From: Promethearchaeota archaeon
GTDB lineage: Archaea; Asgardarchaeota; Lokiarchaeia; Sigyniarchaeales; SOKP01
Length of the DNA: 64,000 nucleotides
Assembly (NCBI GenBank): GCA_019058365.1
Contig: JAHPZE010000002.1
Span: 1 to 64,000 of the forward strand
Direction: 5' to 3'
Under the pieces are notes generated by a model. That model searched no databases and had not been told where the DNA came from. It saw nothing but the letters and a program-made list of their open reading frames with translations. The position numbers were made by a program, and so were the translations under genes. Of the stretch, positions 34,127-42,784 are shown one piece after another (positions within the stretch are counted from its first letter, which is position 1; each line of letters begins with the position of its first letter).

Positions 34127-34729
34127 CTAAACATCGGGAAATTCTAAAGATTTTGCTTTTTGCCCTGCGAACATTCCACCCATACCACCAGAAGCCTGTG
34201 ACTGAAGCTTTAGCAATCTTTGTGTTAATGTATTAATTCCTAATGAACATAGGAAATACCACGAAGTAAAATTAATCCAAACTGAACCAGCACGGATAAA
34301 ATTTCCTATTAAAGGAATATCATTAGCATTCATAGGACTAAGGGCAACTGGAGCTCCTCTAAACAACATATTCACAATACCAAAAATTATTATCATTGGA
34401 ACAAACGTAATACAAGTTGGTTTCATCCTTTGAAGTGTCATTTTTTGTTGAGACTTTTTTATCATTGTATCTTTCCTTTCCCATCTTTTTCTAGCTTTTT
34501 TATAACGTTCAGGGTCTATTTCAGCCAAATCTATGATCTTTTGTTTTTCTTCTTCATGAGCTTTGGTTTGTGTTTGTTTACGATTTATCTCATTTGTATC
34601 TACCAACCACCTTGTTAAAAGAGTGCTTATTAATGCTGTTGTTATAGCTAATAATAAAACAAATATCATTGTTCCCGGAGGAGTGGTAATCAAATCCAAA
34701 AATGCATTTTGCAAGATTGAAAACAACAT
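34127..34729 (-). CDS. EMC3/TMCO1/DUF106 membrane insertase-like protein
   Basis: A 200-residue three-TM protein of the archaeal DUF106 group, part of the Oxa1 superfamily with eukaryotic EMC3, TMCO1 and Get1. TM1 is MIFVLLLAITTALISTLLTRWLV. It is followed by the charged coiled coil (DPERYKKARKRWERKDTMIKKSQQKM), then TM2 and TM3 (SVWINFTSWYFLCSLGINTL). It ends in a methionine/glycine-rich tail (ASGGMGGMF). It lies downstream of SecY on the same strand, consistent with a role in membrane protein insertion. Confidence 0.88.
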   Translation of the reverse strand: MLFSILQNAFLDLITTPPGTMIFVLLLAITTALISTLLTRWLVDTNEINRKQTQTKAHEEEKQKIIDLAEIDPERYKKARKRWERKDTMIKKSQQKMTLQRMKPTCITFVPMIIIFGIVNMLFRGAPVALSPMNANDIPLIGNFIRAGSVWINFTSWYFLCSLGINTLTQRLLKLQSQASGGMGGMFAGQKAKSLEFPDV

Positions 34730-34890
34730 ATCAATATTTATTTATATTGAAATGGTAATAAACTTTTCAGATGAGGTTCTCTTCAGAAAAATCTATCAAG
34801 AATTTTAAATATTCTAATTAAAGGTATTTTTATCGTTATAATATTTACCATTTTGGCTATAATTGCCAACTATAACAGAAAAAATATTTT

Positions 34891-36369
34891 TTAGTCCATT
34901 CCTAGCAGGGCTCTCATACCCGGATACTGACTTGCAGCTAATTCTTTCGAAATCGTCTCGGCATAATTGTGGATGATTCCGATGGCAATTAGTAATCCCG
35001 TGCCTGAAGACAATGCTCTTAAAGTGTCGGCAGAAAAACTTATCACCGCAATAATGATTCCGTTTAATATAATTAATGTTGGGATATATCGTTTTAAAAT
35101 TCTCTCGATTATTTTTGATGAACTTCGGAATCCAGGAACTTCCATTTTTGAATCTATTATTTGATCCGCGATGTCACGGGGGGCGAGTCCTGAGACTTCA
35201 ACCCAGACTCGGCCGAGCAATATACAAAGAAAAATCAATACTACCAGATAAAAGATTGCTCGGAATGGATCTGCTACTACTTGATCAATTCCCAATGGTG
35301 GAGTAAGTAAATATATCAACCCAGATGTAGGTATGAGTTGGTTTCCTGAAACAGTACCAGTCCCTTCTTGAATACGAAATACTCCTATCAAATTGACCCA
35401 AAAATCAGGAATGAGTCCTCCATTTTTCGCTCGTATTCCTGAATAAGGTCCCGCGAACAATTGCCCAAAGAATAAAACGTTAGCATATAATGCATTAACC
35501 AAAATTACGGGAATATTTGAAACATAAAGCAATTTCATTGGATATTTCGATTTAAAACCTCGATAGCCTCGATATGCAAGAGGGATTTCAATGCGCGTAG
35601 ATTCAAACCAAATTACCACTAGAAAAATAATTATGGTGGTAACGATACCTAATAACGAGGGAAATGAACCTCTTAATAAAATCTGCCCTAGATTTGTGTC
35701 AGATTTTCCATCAAATAACACGGTAAAGAAAGCGATAACTATACCTCTAGGGAGATTATCTTGAGCAGGAATCCAACTGAAACAATTCCAAAATATTTGA
35801 CCGGAAACACCTGCTGCTATAAACAAGGAAACTCCGCTGCCAAGACCCCATCCTTTTTGAAGCAATTCATCTAATAATATTATTATTATTCCTGCAAACA
35901 GTAATTGAAAGAAAATAAAAAAAGCTCCCTGTATGCCTATTTCTGACAATTTCCCAAATGCTCCTCCCGCAATATATGCTATAGAATTGAAAATGGTTAA
36001 AAACACTGCCATCACTTTTTGAGCTCCACTAAACATAGCTCTGTCGTATGGATCGGACATGTTTACATTAATTATTTTAGACCCTAGAAGCAGTTGCATA
36101 ATAAGACCCGCTGTGACTATCGGACCTATACCTAATTCCGTTAATGTTCCTCTCTGACTAGCAAGAATAACTCTTAACCAATAGAAATAATCAGTTGAAT
36201 CTGCAAGGTTTACACCATATAGAGGAATATTACTTAATATTATATAAATAATAAGTACAACAGCTGTCCAAATAAACTTTTCTTTAAAAGTAACCTCGCG
36301 TTGCGGCTGTTTGATTTCCGGCATTGCTTTTACGAATGGTGTGAAGAATTTAAGGAACTTTCCAGCCAT
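34891..36369 (-). CDS. secY: Preprotein translocase subunit SecY
   Basis: The central channel of the Sec translocon, 492 residues, archaeal/eukaryal Sec61-alpha type with about ten transmembrane helices. The start FLKFFTPFVKAMPEIKQPQREVTFKEKFIWTAVVLIIY and the plug region (YGVNLADSTDYFYWLRVILASQRGTLTELGIGPIVTAGLIMQLL) are distinctive, and the cytosolic loop YRGYRGFKSKYPMKLLYVSNIPV contacts the ribosome. It is detached from the spc operon, where it would usually follow L15. Confidence 0.96.
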   Translation of the reverse strand: MAGKFLKFFTPFVKAMPEIKQPQREVTFKEKFIWTAVVLIIYIILSNIPLYGVNLADSTDYFYWLRVILASQRGTLTELGIGPIVTAGLIMQLLLGSKIINVNMSDPYDRAMFSGAQKVMAVFLTIFNSIAYIAGGAFGKLSEIGIQGAFFIFFQLLFAGIIIILLDELLQKGWGLGSGVSLFIAAGVSGQIFWNCFSWIPAQDNLPRGIVIAFFTVLFDGKSDTNLGQILLRGSFPSLLGIVTTIIIFLVVIWFESTRIEIPLAYRGYRGFKSKYPMKLLYVSNIPVILVNALYANVLFFGQLFAGPYSGIRAKNGGLIPDFWVNLIGVFRIQEGTGTVSGNQLIPTSGLIYLLTPPLGIDQVVADPFRAIFYLVVLIFLCILLGRVWVEVSGLAPRDIADQIIDSKMEVPGFRSSSKIIERILKRYIPTLIILNGIIIAVISFSADTLRALSSGTGLLIAIGIIHNYAETISKELAASQYPGMRALLGMD

Positions 36370-36735
36370 ATTTAATCAGCAACGTAAGTATTTTTGAATA
36401 GTTAGCGATAATTGCACTAACTTATTAATATCAAATTCTTAAATTTGAAGTGTAATTTTAAAAAAATAGAATTTTAAAAAAAGTTTGCGATTTAATAATG
36501 TATCTGATATGATGATGATTCAAATATTTAAAGTAGAATTATGAAATATAAAAAAAGTAAATAAAAAAATATCTATCTTTTATGTTATAAAAACCAAAAT
36601 TAATTAAATAAAATTCTAAAGATTTAATTTAAAATTGGTTTATATAAATCTTCCTTTTCTTTTATTTTTTTATTAATATTTATTATTTTATTTGCCAAAT
36701 TGCTTTCTTAGTTAATGAATTGTTTATTAGTGTCC
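36370..36735. other. Gene-free spacer between SecY and L12
   Basis: 366 nt of very AT-rich sequence. It must hold the SecY promoter (near 36370-36450, minus strand) and the end of the L12 transcript, but I see no clear TATA box, ORF, repeat or RNA gene. Confidence 0.6.
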
Positions 36736-37026
36736 TTAGAAAAGGGATCCAATCCCCGTAGGCTCTTCTTCGACTGCTTCTTCTTTTTCCTTCTTTTTTT
36801 CCTTCTTTTTTTCAGTTTTTTCTCCGGCAGGAGCTACCATTACCGGCATAGACCCAGCAGATTTTATAATTTCATCAATATCTGCTTGTTTTAGACCAGC
36901 AATTAATTTAACGATTTGATCTTTATCAACTTTCGCACCTGCGGCAGTTAATACTTTTTCTACATTCGCTTCGTTAATTTTTCCTCCAGCTTTATGTAAT
37001 AATAAGGCAGCGTAAATACTTTCCAT
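36736..37026 (-). CDS. rpl12: 50S ribosomal protein L12 (P1/P2 stalk)
   Basis: Archaeal P1-type stalk protein, 96 residues. It has the N-terminal dimer domain (YAALLLHKAGGKINEANVEKVLTAAGAKVD), the alanine/charged hinge with runs of Lys and Glu, and the C-terminal GIGSLF tip that binds translation GTPases. Last gene of the L11-L1-L10-L12 operon. Confidence 0.95.
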   Translation of the reverse strand: MESIYAALLLHKAGGKINEANVEKVLTAAGAKVDKDQIVKLIAGLKQADIDEIIKSAGSMPVMVAPAGEKTEKKKEKKKEKEEAVEEEPTGIGSLF

Positions 37027-37101
37027 AATATCTAACCTCTTTTTTATTTTTTTATCTTAATATTAGTAATTTTAATTGAAATATCAAAAAATCTTAATTT
37101 T

Positions 37102-37995
37102 TTATCCAAAAAGACCTCCAATACCAACTTCTTCTTCCTCCTCGGTTTCATCTTCAGCTTTTTTTTCTTCAACTTTAGATTCTGGTTCAGCCGATAATTC
37201 GATCTCCTCTCCAAAGATCATTGCTTTTATTGTATTAACCTCAGATACAGCTTTCCGAATATATTCTTCTGTCATTTCCTCTAAATAGAATGGCATTTCA
37301 AAAAGAATTCCTAGTGCCTCTCTATAAACTTTAGTGAAATCTTGTTTGAATTTTATCATATCCATATATAAGATTTCTTCAGGGATTATTTCACCGTCGT
37401 TCCAAGCAAAGTGAATTTTTATCAATGATTCTATTGGTGTAATTCCCAGCTTTTTTAAAACCGCTGCTTGCTTAACATTAACCAAATCACCAGCTTTATG
37501 GGTTCTTGTATCTTCACGAACATGTATCGTATCATTCATAATTCTCGTTGGCAATCGCAATGTCATATTCAATTCACTAATTACTTGTCCTGTGGGTAAA
37601 CCAGTATCACCTGCAGGAACCCATATATCTACAGGAGTAACTTCATTGGGTTTTGCTGGTACCATCCACTCATTTTCAAGAAATATCTTTTTTAATTCAA
37701 ATAGATCAATATTTGTAAATACAAGACTAGATTGCCCAGGAATATGATTTGCAAATTCATCCAAGTTTTTCTTTTTAGCTTCACTTTTAAATTGTTCTAT
37801 TGCTCGTAATTGAAGTGATTTTTTAGACATTCTAAATACTGCTTTTCCTCTCAAAATTTTCCTCATTGTTTGAAATTGCATGTCGCTTATATGAGCAACA
37901 TCAATTACAGCGATGTTCTTATAATTTTTAAATAAATCAACTAAATGATTAATTTCATCTATCTTCCATTGTGGTATATGTTTTTTTTTAATCAT
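37102..37995 (-). CDS. rplJ: 50S ribosomal protein L10 (P0)
   Basis: Archaeal P0, about 297 residues. The N-terminal rRNA-binding domain (IPQWKIDEINHLVDLFKNYKNIAVIDV) is followed by the P0-specific insertion (VTPVDIWVPAGDTGLPTGQVISELN), helical spine and a C-terminal EVGIGGLFG tip. The track starts at an ATG five codons upstream, but GGTG with seven nucleotides before the ATG at 37995 fits better. Confidence 0.94.
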   Translation of the reverse strand: MIKKKHIPQWKIDEINHLVDLFKNYKNIAVIDVAHISDMQFQTMRKILRGKAVFRMSKKSLQLRAIEQFKSEAKKKNLDEFANHIPGQSSLVFTNIDLFELKKIFLENEWMVPAKPNEVTPVDIWVPAGDTGLPTGQVISELNMTLRLPTRIMNDTIHVREDTRTHKAGDLVNVKQAAVLKKLGITPIESLIKIHFAWNDGEIIPEEILYMDMIKFKQDFTKVYREALGILFEMPFYLEEMTEEYIRKAVSEVNTIKAMIFGEEIELSAEPESKVEEKKAEDETEEEEEVGIGGLFG

Positions 37996-37999
37996 TATT

Positions 38000-38728
38000 T
38001 CACACCTCAATACTTTTTAGGAACTCTTCTGTCACTTTCACGGGTTTTCCCATTGTAGATTTAAGATACATAGATTTAAAGTTGTTAAATTTGTGTGGCA
38101 TTTGATCAGCAATGAAATTCACTACAGCTTTCATATTTTCATATAACTTTTGCCTATCCAGAGATTTTTTACCGATCTTAGCGAAGATAATGGGTTGCTT
38201 TTTCATTTGAATCCTAATTATTTTTTTATATCGTTCATAAGCTACATTTAAATCTTCTACGCTAGAAATAATCCCATATCCAGTAGGAAAAGGTTTTGGC
38301 ATTTTACCAACGGGTCCAAGATATCTAGCTAAATATCGAGCGACATCTCTCATCATTTTATCTTCCACAACAAAAAATTCATATCTTTTAGCAAATTTTT
38401 TCTTGTATTTTTTCTCTTCATTATTCAAATTAATCAAACCGCTTGAATCTAAAGTTTCCACCCCAAGTTTTTTCGCTTCTTGTAAAATCTCATCTGACGC
38501 AATTACACAAATATTAGGTCTGTCATTTGTAATTACTTCATTTGATAAGATAATTTCTTTATCAATTCTGCTTTTTGGATCGTTTAGATTAATATCTTTA
38601 ATATTAATGATGATATCAATAGACTCATCGAATTTTCTGACTTTGCCTTTAAACCCTTCTTTCTTCATTATAGAAAAATCAATAGCAGCGTTTAATGATT
38701 TCTTTAATAATTTATCATCGACTTTCAA
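38000..38728 (-). CDS. rplA: 50S ribosomal protein L1
   Basis: uL1, 242 residues, of the L1 stalk, and in many archaea an autogenous repressor of its own operon. Seen are GKVRKFDESIDIIINIKDINLNDP, the middle domain with ARYLGPVGKMPKPFP, and the C-terminal KFNNFKSMYLKSTMGKPVKV. It starts at TTG. The GGTGA Shine-Dalgarno overlaps the end of L11 and an in-frame TAA just before excludes earlier starts. Confidence 0.95.
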   Translation of the reverse strand: MKVDDKLLKKSLNAAIDFSIMKKEGFKGKVRKFDESIDIIINIKDINLNDPKSRIDKEIILSNEVITNDRPNICVIASDEILQEAKKLGVETLDSSGLINLNNEEKKYKKKFAKRYEFFVVEDKMMRDVARYLARYLGPVGKMPKPFPTGYGIISSVEDLNVAYERYKKIIRIQMKKQPIIFAKIGKKSLDRQKLYENMKAVVNFIADQMPHKFNNFKSMYLKSTMGKPVKVTEEFLKSIEV

Positions 38729-38734
38729 ATTTTC

Positions 38735-39330
38735 TTAATCACCTCTTAAGATGTCATCAAATTCCCCTTTATCTATTTTTTTTTGGATAGCTCTTGGATC
38801 TTGTCCTTCTACTGTTAACCCCACTGATAATGCTGTTCCTAACACTGTTTTTATGCCTGCTTTAATTGTTTTATCTAAAAATTTATCTCTTTTAGCCTTC
38901 ACTACATTTTGAACTTGATCAAGTGTCAAATTTCCTATTTTTGTTTCTGAACAACTAGCACTCCCTTTTTCAACACCTACCTCTTTCAGCAATAATGATG
39001 CAGTAGAAGGTGTTTCTATAAAAATTTCAAATTGCTTTGTCTCCGGATCACATTCAATTCTAACGGGTACGGTTAGTCCCCTAAATACCATTGTCTGCTT
39101 GTTGATTTCGTCAACCACATCTTTAATATGTGCATCGAAAATCGAAATAATTTTCGTTTATGCCTGTGGGACCAACAGCAGGACCTTTACCATAATTTGA
39201 CAAAAGCGATATGCTTTATGCAATAGGCGGCCCTCCTGATGCATTTGGGGTCTAATCGAAATGATTATTAAAGATATACACTCCCACCAGTCACAAGAGC
39301 CTTTACAACAATTTTTCCTTTTTCACTCAC
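38735..39330 (-). CDS. rplK: 50S ribosomal protein L11, split by three short introns
   Basis: The ORF track shows only exon 4. Reading from GTG at 39330 (GGTGA six nucleotides upstream) gives SEKGKIVVKALVTGG, then runs into a TAA. Removing inserts at 39244-39280, 39185-39220 and 39130-39157 joins exons of 50, 23, 27 and 395 nt, total 495 nt, to give a 164-residue L11 with the universal GGSASGGPPIGPAVGP and TGINIKDVVDEIN regions and a normal C-terminal domain (LGTALSVGLTVEGQDPRAIQKK). The expected L11 sequence is present in full but dispersed, which is best explained by spliced introns, since frameshift error or stop-codon recoding cannot add 28-37 nt. Heads the L11-L1-L10-L12 operon. Confidence 0.9.
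39130..39157 (-). other. L11 intron 3 (28 nt)
   Basis: A textbook bulge-helix-bulge: helix GCAT/ATGC, bulges AAA (AA^A) and ACA (AC^A), and a 7-bp inner stem CGAAAAT/ATTTTCG. Excision gives GGC-ATA-A joined to AT-ATT-AAA-GAT, reading GINIKD. The outer helix is weak. Confidence 0.82.
39185..39220 (-). other. L11 intron 2 (36 nt)
   Basis: It separates CCG-CCT-ATT-G from GT-CCT-GCT, the conserved PPIGPA. Stems CATAA/TTATG and AAAGC/GCTTT fold the insert into a hairpin, but I could not draw a strict 4-bp helix with two 3-nt bulges. The border may shift by a base because G flanks both sides. Confidence 0.7.
39244..39280 (-). other. L11 intron 1 (37 nt)
   Basis: Central helix TGGG/CCCA with bulges AGT and AAT, cut AG^T and AA^T, joins GGT-GGG-AG to T-GCA-TCA and reads GGSAS. 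The inner stem is weak (GT/AC plus an inner TAATC/GATTA hairpin). There is no GT-AG consensus. The unspliced frame meets TAA. Confidence 0.75.
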
Positions 39331-39534
39331 ATACTCTCACCGTTTTTTTTAATAATTCTTGGTTTAAAAAATATCCTAAAAGGTAAGAACGCGAAATTAC
39401 TAATTATTCCTATTTCAATATTTTTATTATATCGAAACCGCATTAATTTGCGTCCTAAGTTTCTTAGAATAATTTTTTTTAAACTTAGTAAGTTTTAGAA
39501 TAAAGCAACCTTAAAAAATTTTTCCAGAATTAAA

Positions 39535-39720
39535 TTAAAATCTACAACATAGCCTACGACCATGATTTAGATCACACTTTAAATATTCTTCAGATAAAAT
39601 ATTCATTATTGTATCACGATCCAAGTTTACTTTCTTGATAATATCTTCAATCTCAATTCCAGGAGTCGATATTAAGTCAAAAATCTTTTTCTTAACTTCT
39701 TCACTAATTTCTGAGCTCAT
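39535..39720 (-). CDS. 61-aa HTH-like protein with Cys tail, unknown
   Basis: The helical N-terminal part (SEEVKKKIFDLISTPGIEIEDIIKKVNLDRDTIMNILSEEYL) has the spacing of a small winged-helix or HTH domain. The last residues KCDLNHGRRLCCRF contain three cysteines and a histidine that could bind metal or a cluster. It lies about 200 nt upstream of L11 on the same strand but is probably independent. No family recognised. Confidence 0.5.
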   Translation of the reverse strand: MSSEISEEVKKKIFDLISTPGIEIEDIIKKVNLDRDTIMNILSEEYLKCDLNHGRRLCCRF

Positions 39721-39803
39721 TATGATGAAATATAGATTTTCCTTAATAAATTTTAACTATTAAATCTGATTATTTCGTAAGCAATTTACTAATTAAGTAT
39801 TAT

Positions 39804-39915
39804 TCAATCTGCGACTCCACTCTCAGCAACACTTTTAGGCATTCCAAAAGGTATATTTGTCACTTTAGATTCTGTTAGTGTTTTTACACATTCTGTATAG
39901 GAACGAAAAAGTATC
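39804..39915 (-). pseudogene. Coding-like fragment downstream of an FAH gene
   Basis: One minus-strand frame reads LILFRSYTECVKTLTESKVT and NIPFGMPKSVAESGVAD before TGA. Codon use looks protein-like, and a TTG could serve as start, but no ribosome-binding site is evident. It may be a 3' remnant of a lost gene or an unrecognised exon. Confidence 0.25.
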
Positions 39916-39943
39916 AATTCTAAGAAACTTGAATTATGCCGTT

Positions 39944-40627
39944 TTAATCCCCTTCTTCTAAGATTACCTTATGTGCTATTTTACCAATTTTTTCTATCGA
40001 TGCTTCAATTAAGTCTCCTGGTTGAATCGGGCCTACTCCACTAGGAGTTCCAGATGCAACAATATCTCCAGTGAATAATGTGACAAATTTGGAGAGATAT
40101 GAGAGAATTTCAGGAATTTTGAAAATCATATATTTTGTATTTGATTGTTGACGAACTTCTCTATTAATTTGTAATTTAATATTTAAATTATGAGGATCTT
40201 CAATCTCACTAAAAGGTACAATTCTCGGGCCAATTGGTCCAAATGTATCGAAATTTTTGCTTCTATACCATGGTAAATTAATATTTCTATCACTTATCTG
40301 CATTTTCCTCGCGGTTATATCTAGAAAAATAGTGTATCCTTCGATATATTCATGAGCGTGCTCAATTTGAATATTCTTACATTTCTGAGAAATTATAAAT
40401 GCTAATTCTACTTCGTGATCTACTTGATTATATTCTTGACTATCATACAGTATTTTAGGATAGATAATTGGATTCCCATCAGTCACCAATGTATTTACAG
40501 TTTTCCCGAAGAATACTGGATCTTTTGGTACTCGTGCCTTCATCTCCCTTGCATGATCTACATAATTACGTCCCAAACAAATTATTTTTGTAGGACTTAT
40601 CTCATTTTCTCCAATTTTGATAATAAT
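39944..40627 (-). CDS. Fumarylacetoacetate hydrolase-family protein, AUU start
   Basis: A FAH/acylpyruvase-fold enzyme. The track starts at TTG inside the conserved ICLGRNYVDHARE. The upstream codons IIKIGENEISPTK align with the paralog next door (MKIGLQTINPTKIICIGTNY), and an in-frame TGA limits the extension, leaving ATT at 40627 or the next ATT as start, seven nucleotides after GGTGA. Metal-binding residues are in EVELAFIIS (the Glu of the E-x-E motif) and DITARKMQ, and SGTPSGVGPIQPGD is the family C-terminal motif. It likely cleaves or hydrates an acylpyruvate-like acid. Confidence 0.82.
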   Translation of the reverse strand: MIIKIGENEISPTKIICLGRNYVDHAREMKARVPKDPVFFGKTVNTLVTDGNPIIYPKILYDSQEYNQVDHEVELAFIISQKCKNIQIEHAHEYIEGYTIFLDITARKMQISDRNINLPWYRSKNFDTFGPIGPRIVPFSEIEDPHNLNIKLQINREVRQQSNTKYMIFKIPEILSYLSKFVTLFTGDIVASGTPSGVGPIQPGDLIEASIEKIGKIAHKVILEEGD

Positions 40628-40630
40628 TTT

Positions 40631-41305
40631 TCATTCACCTTCCATAACTACTTTATTTGTAAGCGTTCCTATCTTTTCTATTGTTGCTTCAATAAGATCG
40701 CCTGGTTGTATAGGCCCAATTCCACTTGGAGTTCCTGTAGCTATAATATCTCCAGGCTCAAGGGTAAAAAATGTCGTAATATACTCCATAAGTTTGGGAA
40801 TTTTGAATAATAGATGCTTAGTATTAGAAAATTGTTTAATCTCTCCATTTAACATCAATTCAATATTTAAGTTATGAGGATCTTTGATTTCATCAGTATC
40901 AACTATTCTTGGACCTATCGGCCCAAAAGTATCAAATGATTTAGAACGAAACCATGGTAATTTAGATACTATATCTATTGCTTGCATTTTTCGTGCAGTA
41001 ATATCATTAAATATTGTATATCCAAGAATATAGTTATATGCTTCATCTTTTGGAACAAATTTACATTTATCTTTTATAATAAATGCCAATTCTACCTCAT
41101 AATCCACTCTATTATATTTGTGTTGGTTAAATAAAAATTTAGGATAAATTATCGGCTCTCTATCTGAAATCAGGCAGTTTAAAGTTTTTGGAAAAAGAAC
41201 CGGCTCTTTTGGAATGTTCAAACCTGTTTCTTCAATATGGTCCATGTAATTTGTACCGATGCAAATAATCTTCGTCGGATTTATCGTTTGGAGCCCAATT
41301 TTCAT
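40631..41305 (-). CDS. Fumarylacetoacetate hydrolase-family protein
   Basis: A 224-residue FAH-fold enzyme, paralogous to the next gene. It starts MKIGLQTINPTKIICIGTNY. The metal site is in RVDYEVELAFIIKDKC (Glu residues) and DITARKM, and the C-terminal family motif is TGTPSGIGPIQPGD. Archaeal members act on acylpyruvates, oxaloacetate or hydroxy-dienoates. The gene is four nucleotides from the downstream copy, so they form an operon produced by tandem duplication. Confidence 0.85.
   Translation of the reverse strand: MKIGLQTINPTKIICIGTNYMDHIEETGLNIPKEPVLFPKTLNCLISDREPIIYPKFLFNQHKYNRVDYEVELAFIIKDKCKFVPKDEAYNYILGYTIFNDITARKMQAIDIVSKLPWFRSKSFDTFGPIGPRIVDTDEIKDPHNLNIELMLNGEIKQFSNTKHLLFKIPKLMEYITTFFTLEPGDIIATGTPSGIGPIQPGDLIEATIEKIGTLTNKVVMEGE
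40635..40639 (-). promoter_or_regulatory. Shine-Dalgarno GGTGA for the AUU-initiated FAH gene
   Basis: GGTGA inside the last codons of the upstream paralog, seven nucleotides before ATT at 40627. The in-frame TGA four nucleotides before the ATT is also the stop of the upstream gene. Confidence 0.6.
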
Positions 41306-41508
41306 AATACATTTACAATTTTTTGAAAAAATTGAAAAACTCAGTCTAATTCTTTATGATTTTAAATACTTTAATAGATTAAAACTCTTTAATTTCATAA
41401 ATCTTTGATATCTTCCTTAACAAAATTTAATTTTTCACTCGTTTTAAAAAAAAATATAGTAAAAAAAATTAATAATATAAGAAAAATTGTTAAAATCAAG
41501 TGAGAAAA

Positions 41509-42081
41509 ATGAGTGAGCAGAAACCTTACAATGATGAAGAAAAGAAAAAGTTATTACATAGTACTTTAAACAAAAAGATAGCTGCCTCAGGTATTTTCAT
41601 TGCAGTTGGATTAATTTTGAGTTATCTTAATCCATTTGGATATTTCTTCATATTTGGTACGAAAATAAATCCATTTGCTCATTTTATTAATGCTATAACC
41701 GGTGTTTTGATTGGTTTAATTTTTTCATGTATAACAGCACTAGGGATTGCCATCCTTCGATTTTCATTCGCAATTGGGACAATACATGCGTTTCATGGAG
41801 GTATTACCGGTGCTTTTGTAGTTGGAATTGTTTCTCACTTTTTACGTAAAAAATTTCCTAAATATGTCGAGTTAGCTGCTTTTACAGAACCATTGGGAAC
41901 AATCTTCCTAGGAGGAACTATTGGGCATTTAATTGCTCCAATAGGAAGCATTTTTGCGATTGAGAGTCTCTATACATATTGGGGACTATTCGCATTAAGC
42001 TGTATTCCTGGAAGTATTATGGGATTCATAATTCTAATGGTTTTAAAACAAGCAAAAATAACATGGGAGGATTTTTTTTAA
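41509..42081 (+). CDS. thiW: ECF transporter S component ThiW
   Basis: A membrane protein of about 190 residues with five to six helices. The N-terminal IAASGIFIAVGLILSYLNPF and GTKINPFAHFINAITGVLIG, together with AIGTIHAFHGGITGAFVVG and EPLGTIFLGGTIG, match ThiW, the S component for the thiazole precursor of thiamine. GTGAG and four nucleotides precede the ATG used here; the track starts at the GTG itself. No thiamine genes are adjacent. Confidence 0.85.
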   Translation: MSEQKPYNDEEKKKLLHSTLNKKIAASGIFIAVGLILSYLNPFGYFFIFGTKINPFAHFINAITGVLIGLIFSCITALGIAILRFSFAIGTIHAFHGGITGAFVVGIVSHFLRKKFPKYVELAAFTEPLGTIFLGGTIGHLIAPIGSIFAIESLYTYWGLFALSCIPGSIMGFIILMVLKQAKITWEDFF

Positions 42082-42108
42082 AAATCAATAATTAATGAAG
42101 CAATTTTT

Positions 42109-42696
42109 ATGAAATTTGATTCATCTTTGCGTTATGAGGAATTTATTGGACATCAGACTTTTCTTTACGGAGAAACAAACACCAAAAAGACTTATTTTAC
42201 AGCAAAATTTATTCAATTCCTCATAGAATCAAAATATTTCGATCCAAAAGAAATTAGTATCTTAGATTTTGCTCCGCCACAAAGTATTATTAATAATAAC
42301 AAAATTGGTGGTAAAATCAAAGATTTTTATAAAGGCAGTACTAAATGTAATACTTTTTTTTTTAAAGGAGAAATTGTCCCACCCCGCCTTAAAGCTAAAA
42401 ATGTTAGAGAATTATATGATAATGCTTGTAAAAATTTTAAAAAAACTTATATAATATTAACTTTATTCAACGATAATCCAACTTCGATATTAATCATCAA
42501 TGATATATCAATTTATCTTCACATAGGGAATAAAAAATTATTATTAGACTCAATAAAGAAATCAGATACTTTTTTTGGGAATTCTTATTACGGTTCTTCT
42601 ATAACAACAGATTTCACAAACCTATTTAGCTTAAGAGAAAAAAGATTAGTAGAATATTTGGTAAGGAAAATTAAAAATTCTTATTTTACGGGATAA
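42109..42696 (+). CDS. Protein with a degenerate P-loop, unknown
   Basis: A 195-residue protein with FLYGETNTKKTYFTAKFIQFL near residue 18, which is a Walker A-like turn in which the usual Gly before the Lys is replaced by Lys. A possible Walker B is SILIINDISIYLH near residue 128, with Asn-Asp rather than Asp-Glu. It may be an NTPase of the RecA/KaiC type that has drifted. It sits between ThiW and adenylate kinase. Confidence 0.5.
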   Translation: MKFDSSLRYEEFIGHQTFLYGETNTKKTYFTAKFIQFLIESKYFDPKEISILDFAPPQSIINNNKIGGKIKDFYKGSTKCNTFFFKGEIVPPRLKAKNVRELYDNACKNFKKTYIILTLFNDNPTSILIINDISIYLHIGNKKLLLDSIKKSDTFFGNSYYGSSITTDFTNLFSLREKRLVEYLVRKIKNSYFTG

Positions 42697-42784
42697 ATTT
42701 TGTTAAAAAATATTTAGGCAAAATAATTTTAATTAATGTCCAATTAATTTATCTACAAATTATATTTATAACTAATTGACGAAG

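Noticed and set aside
39130-39280. Spliceosomal-type GT-AG introns in L11
   Set aside because: None of the insert ends shows GT...AG, a branch site or a pyrimidine tract; the BHB fold fits instead.
39130-39330. L11 interruption as selenocysteine or frameshift recoding, or sequencing error
   Set aside because: The stop met is TAA, and the inserts are 28-37 nt with their own stems, so neither UGA recoding nor small indels explain them.
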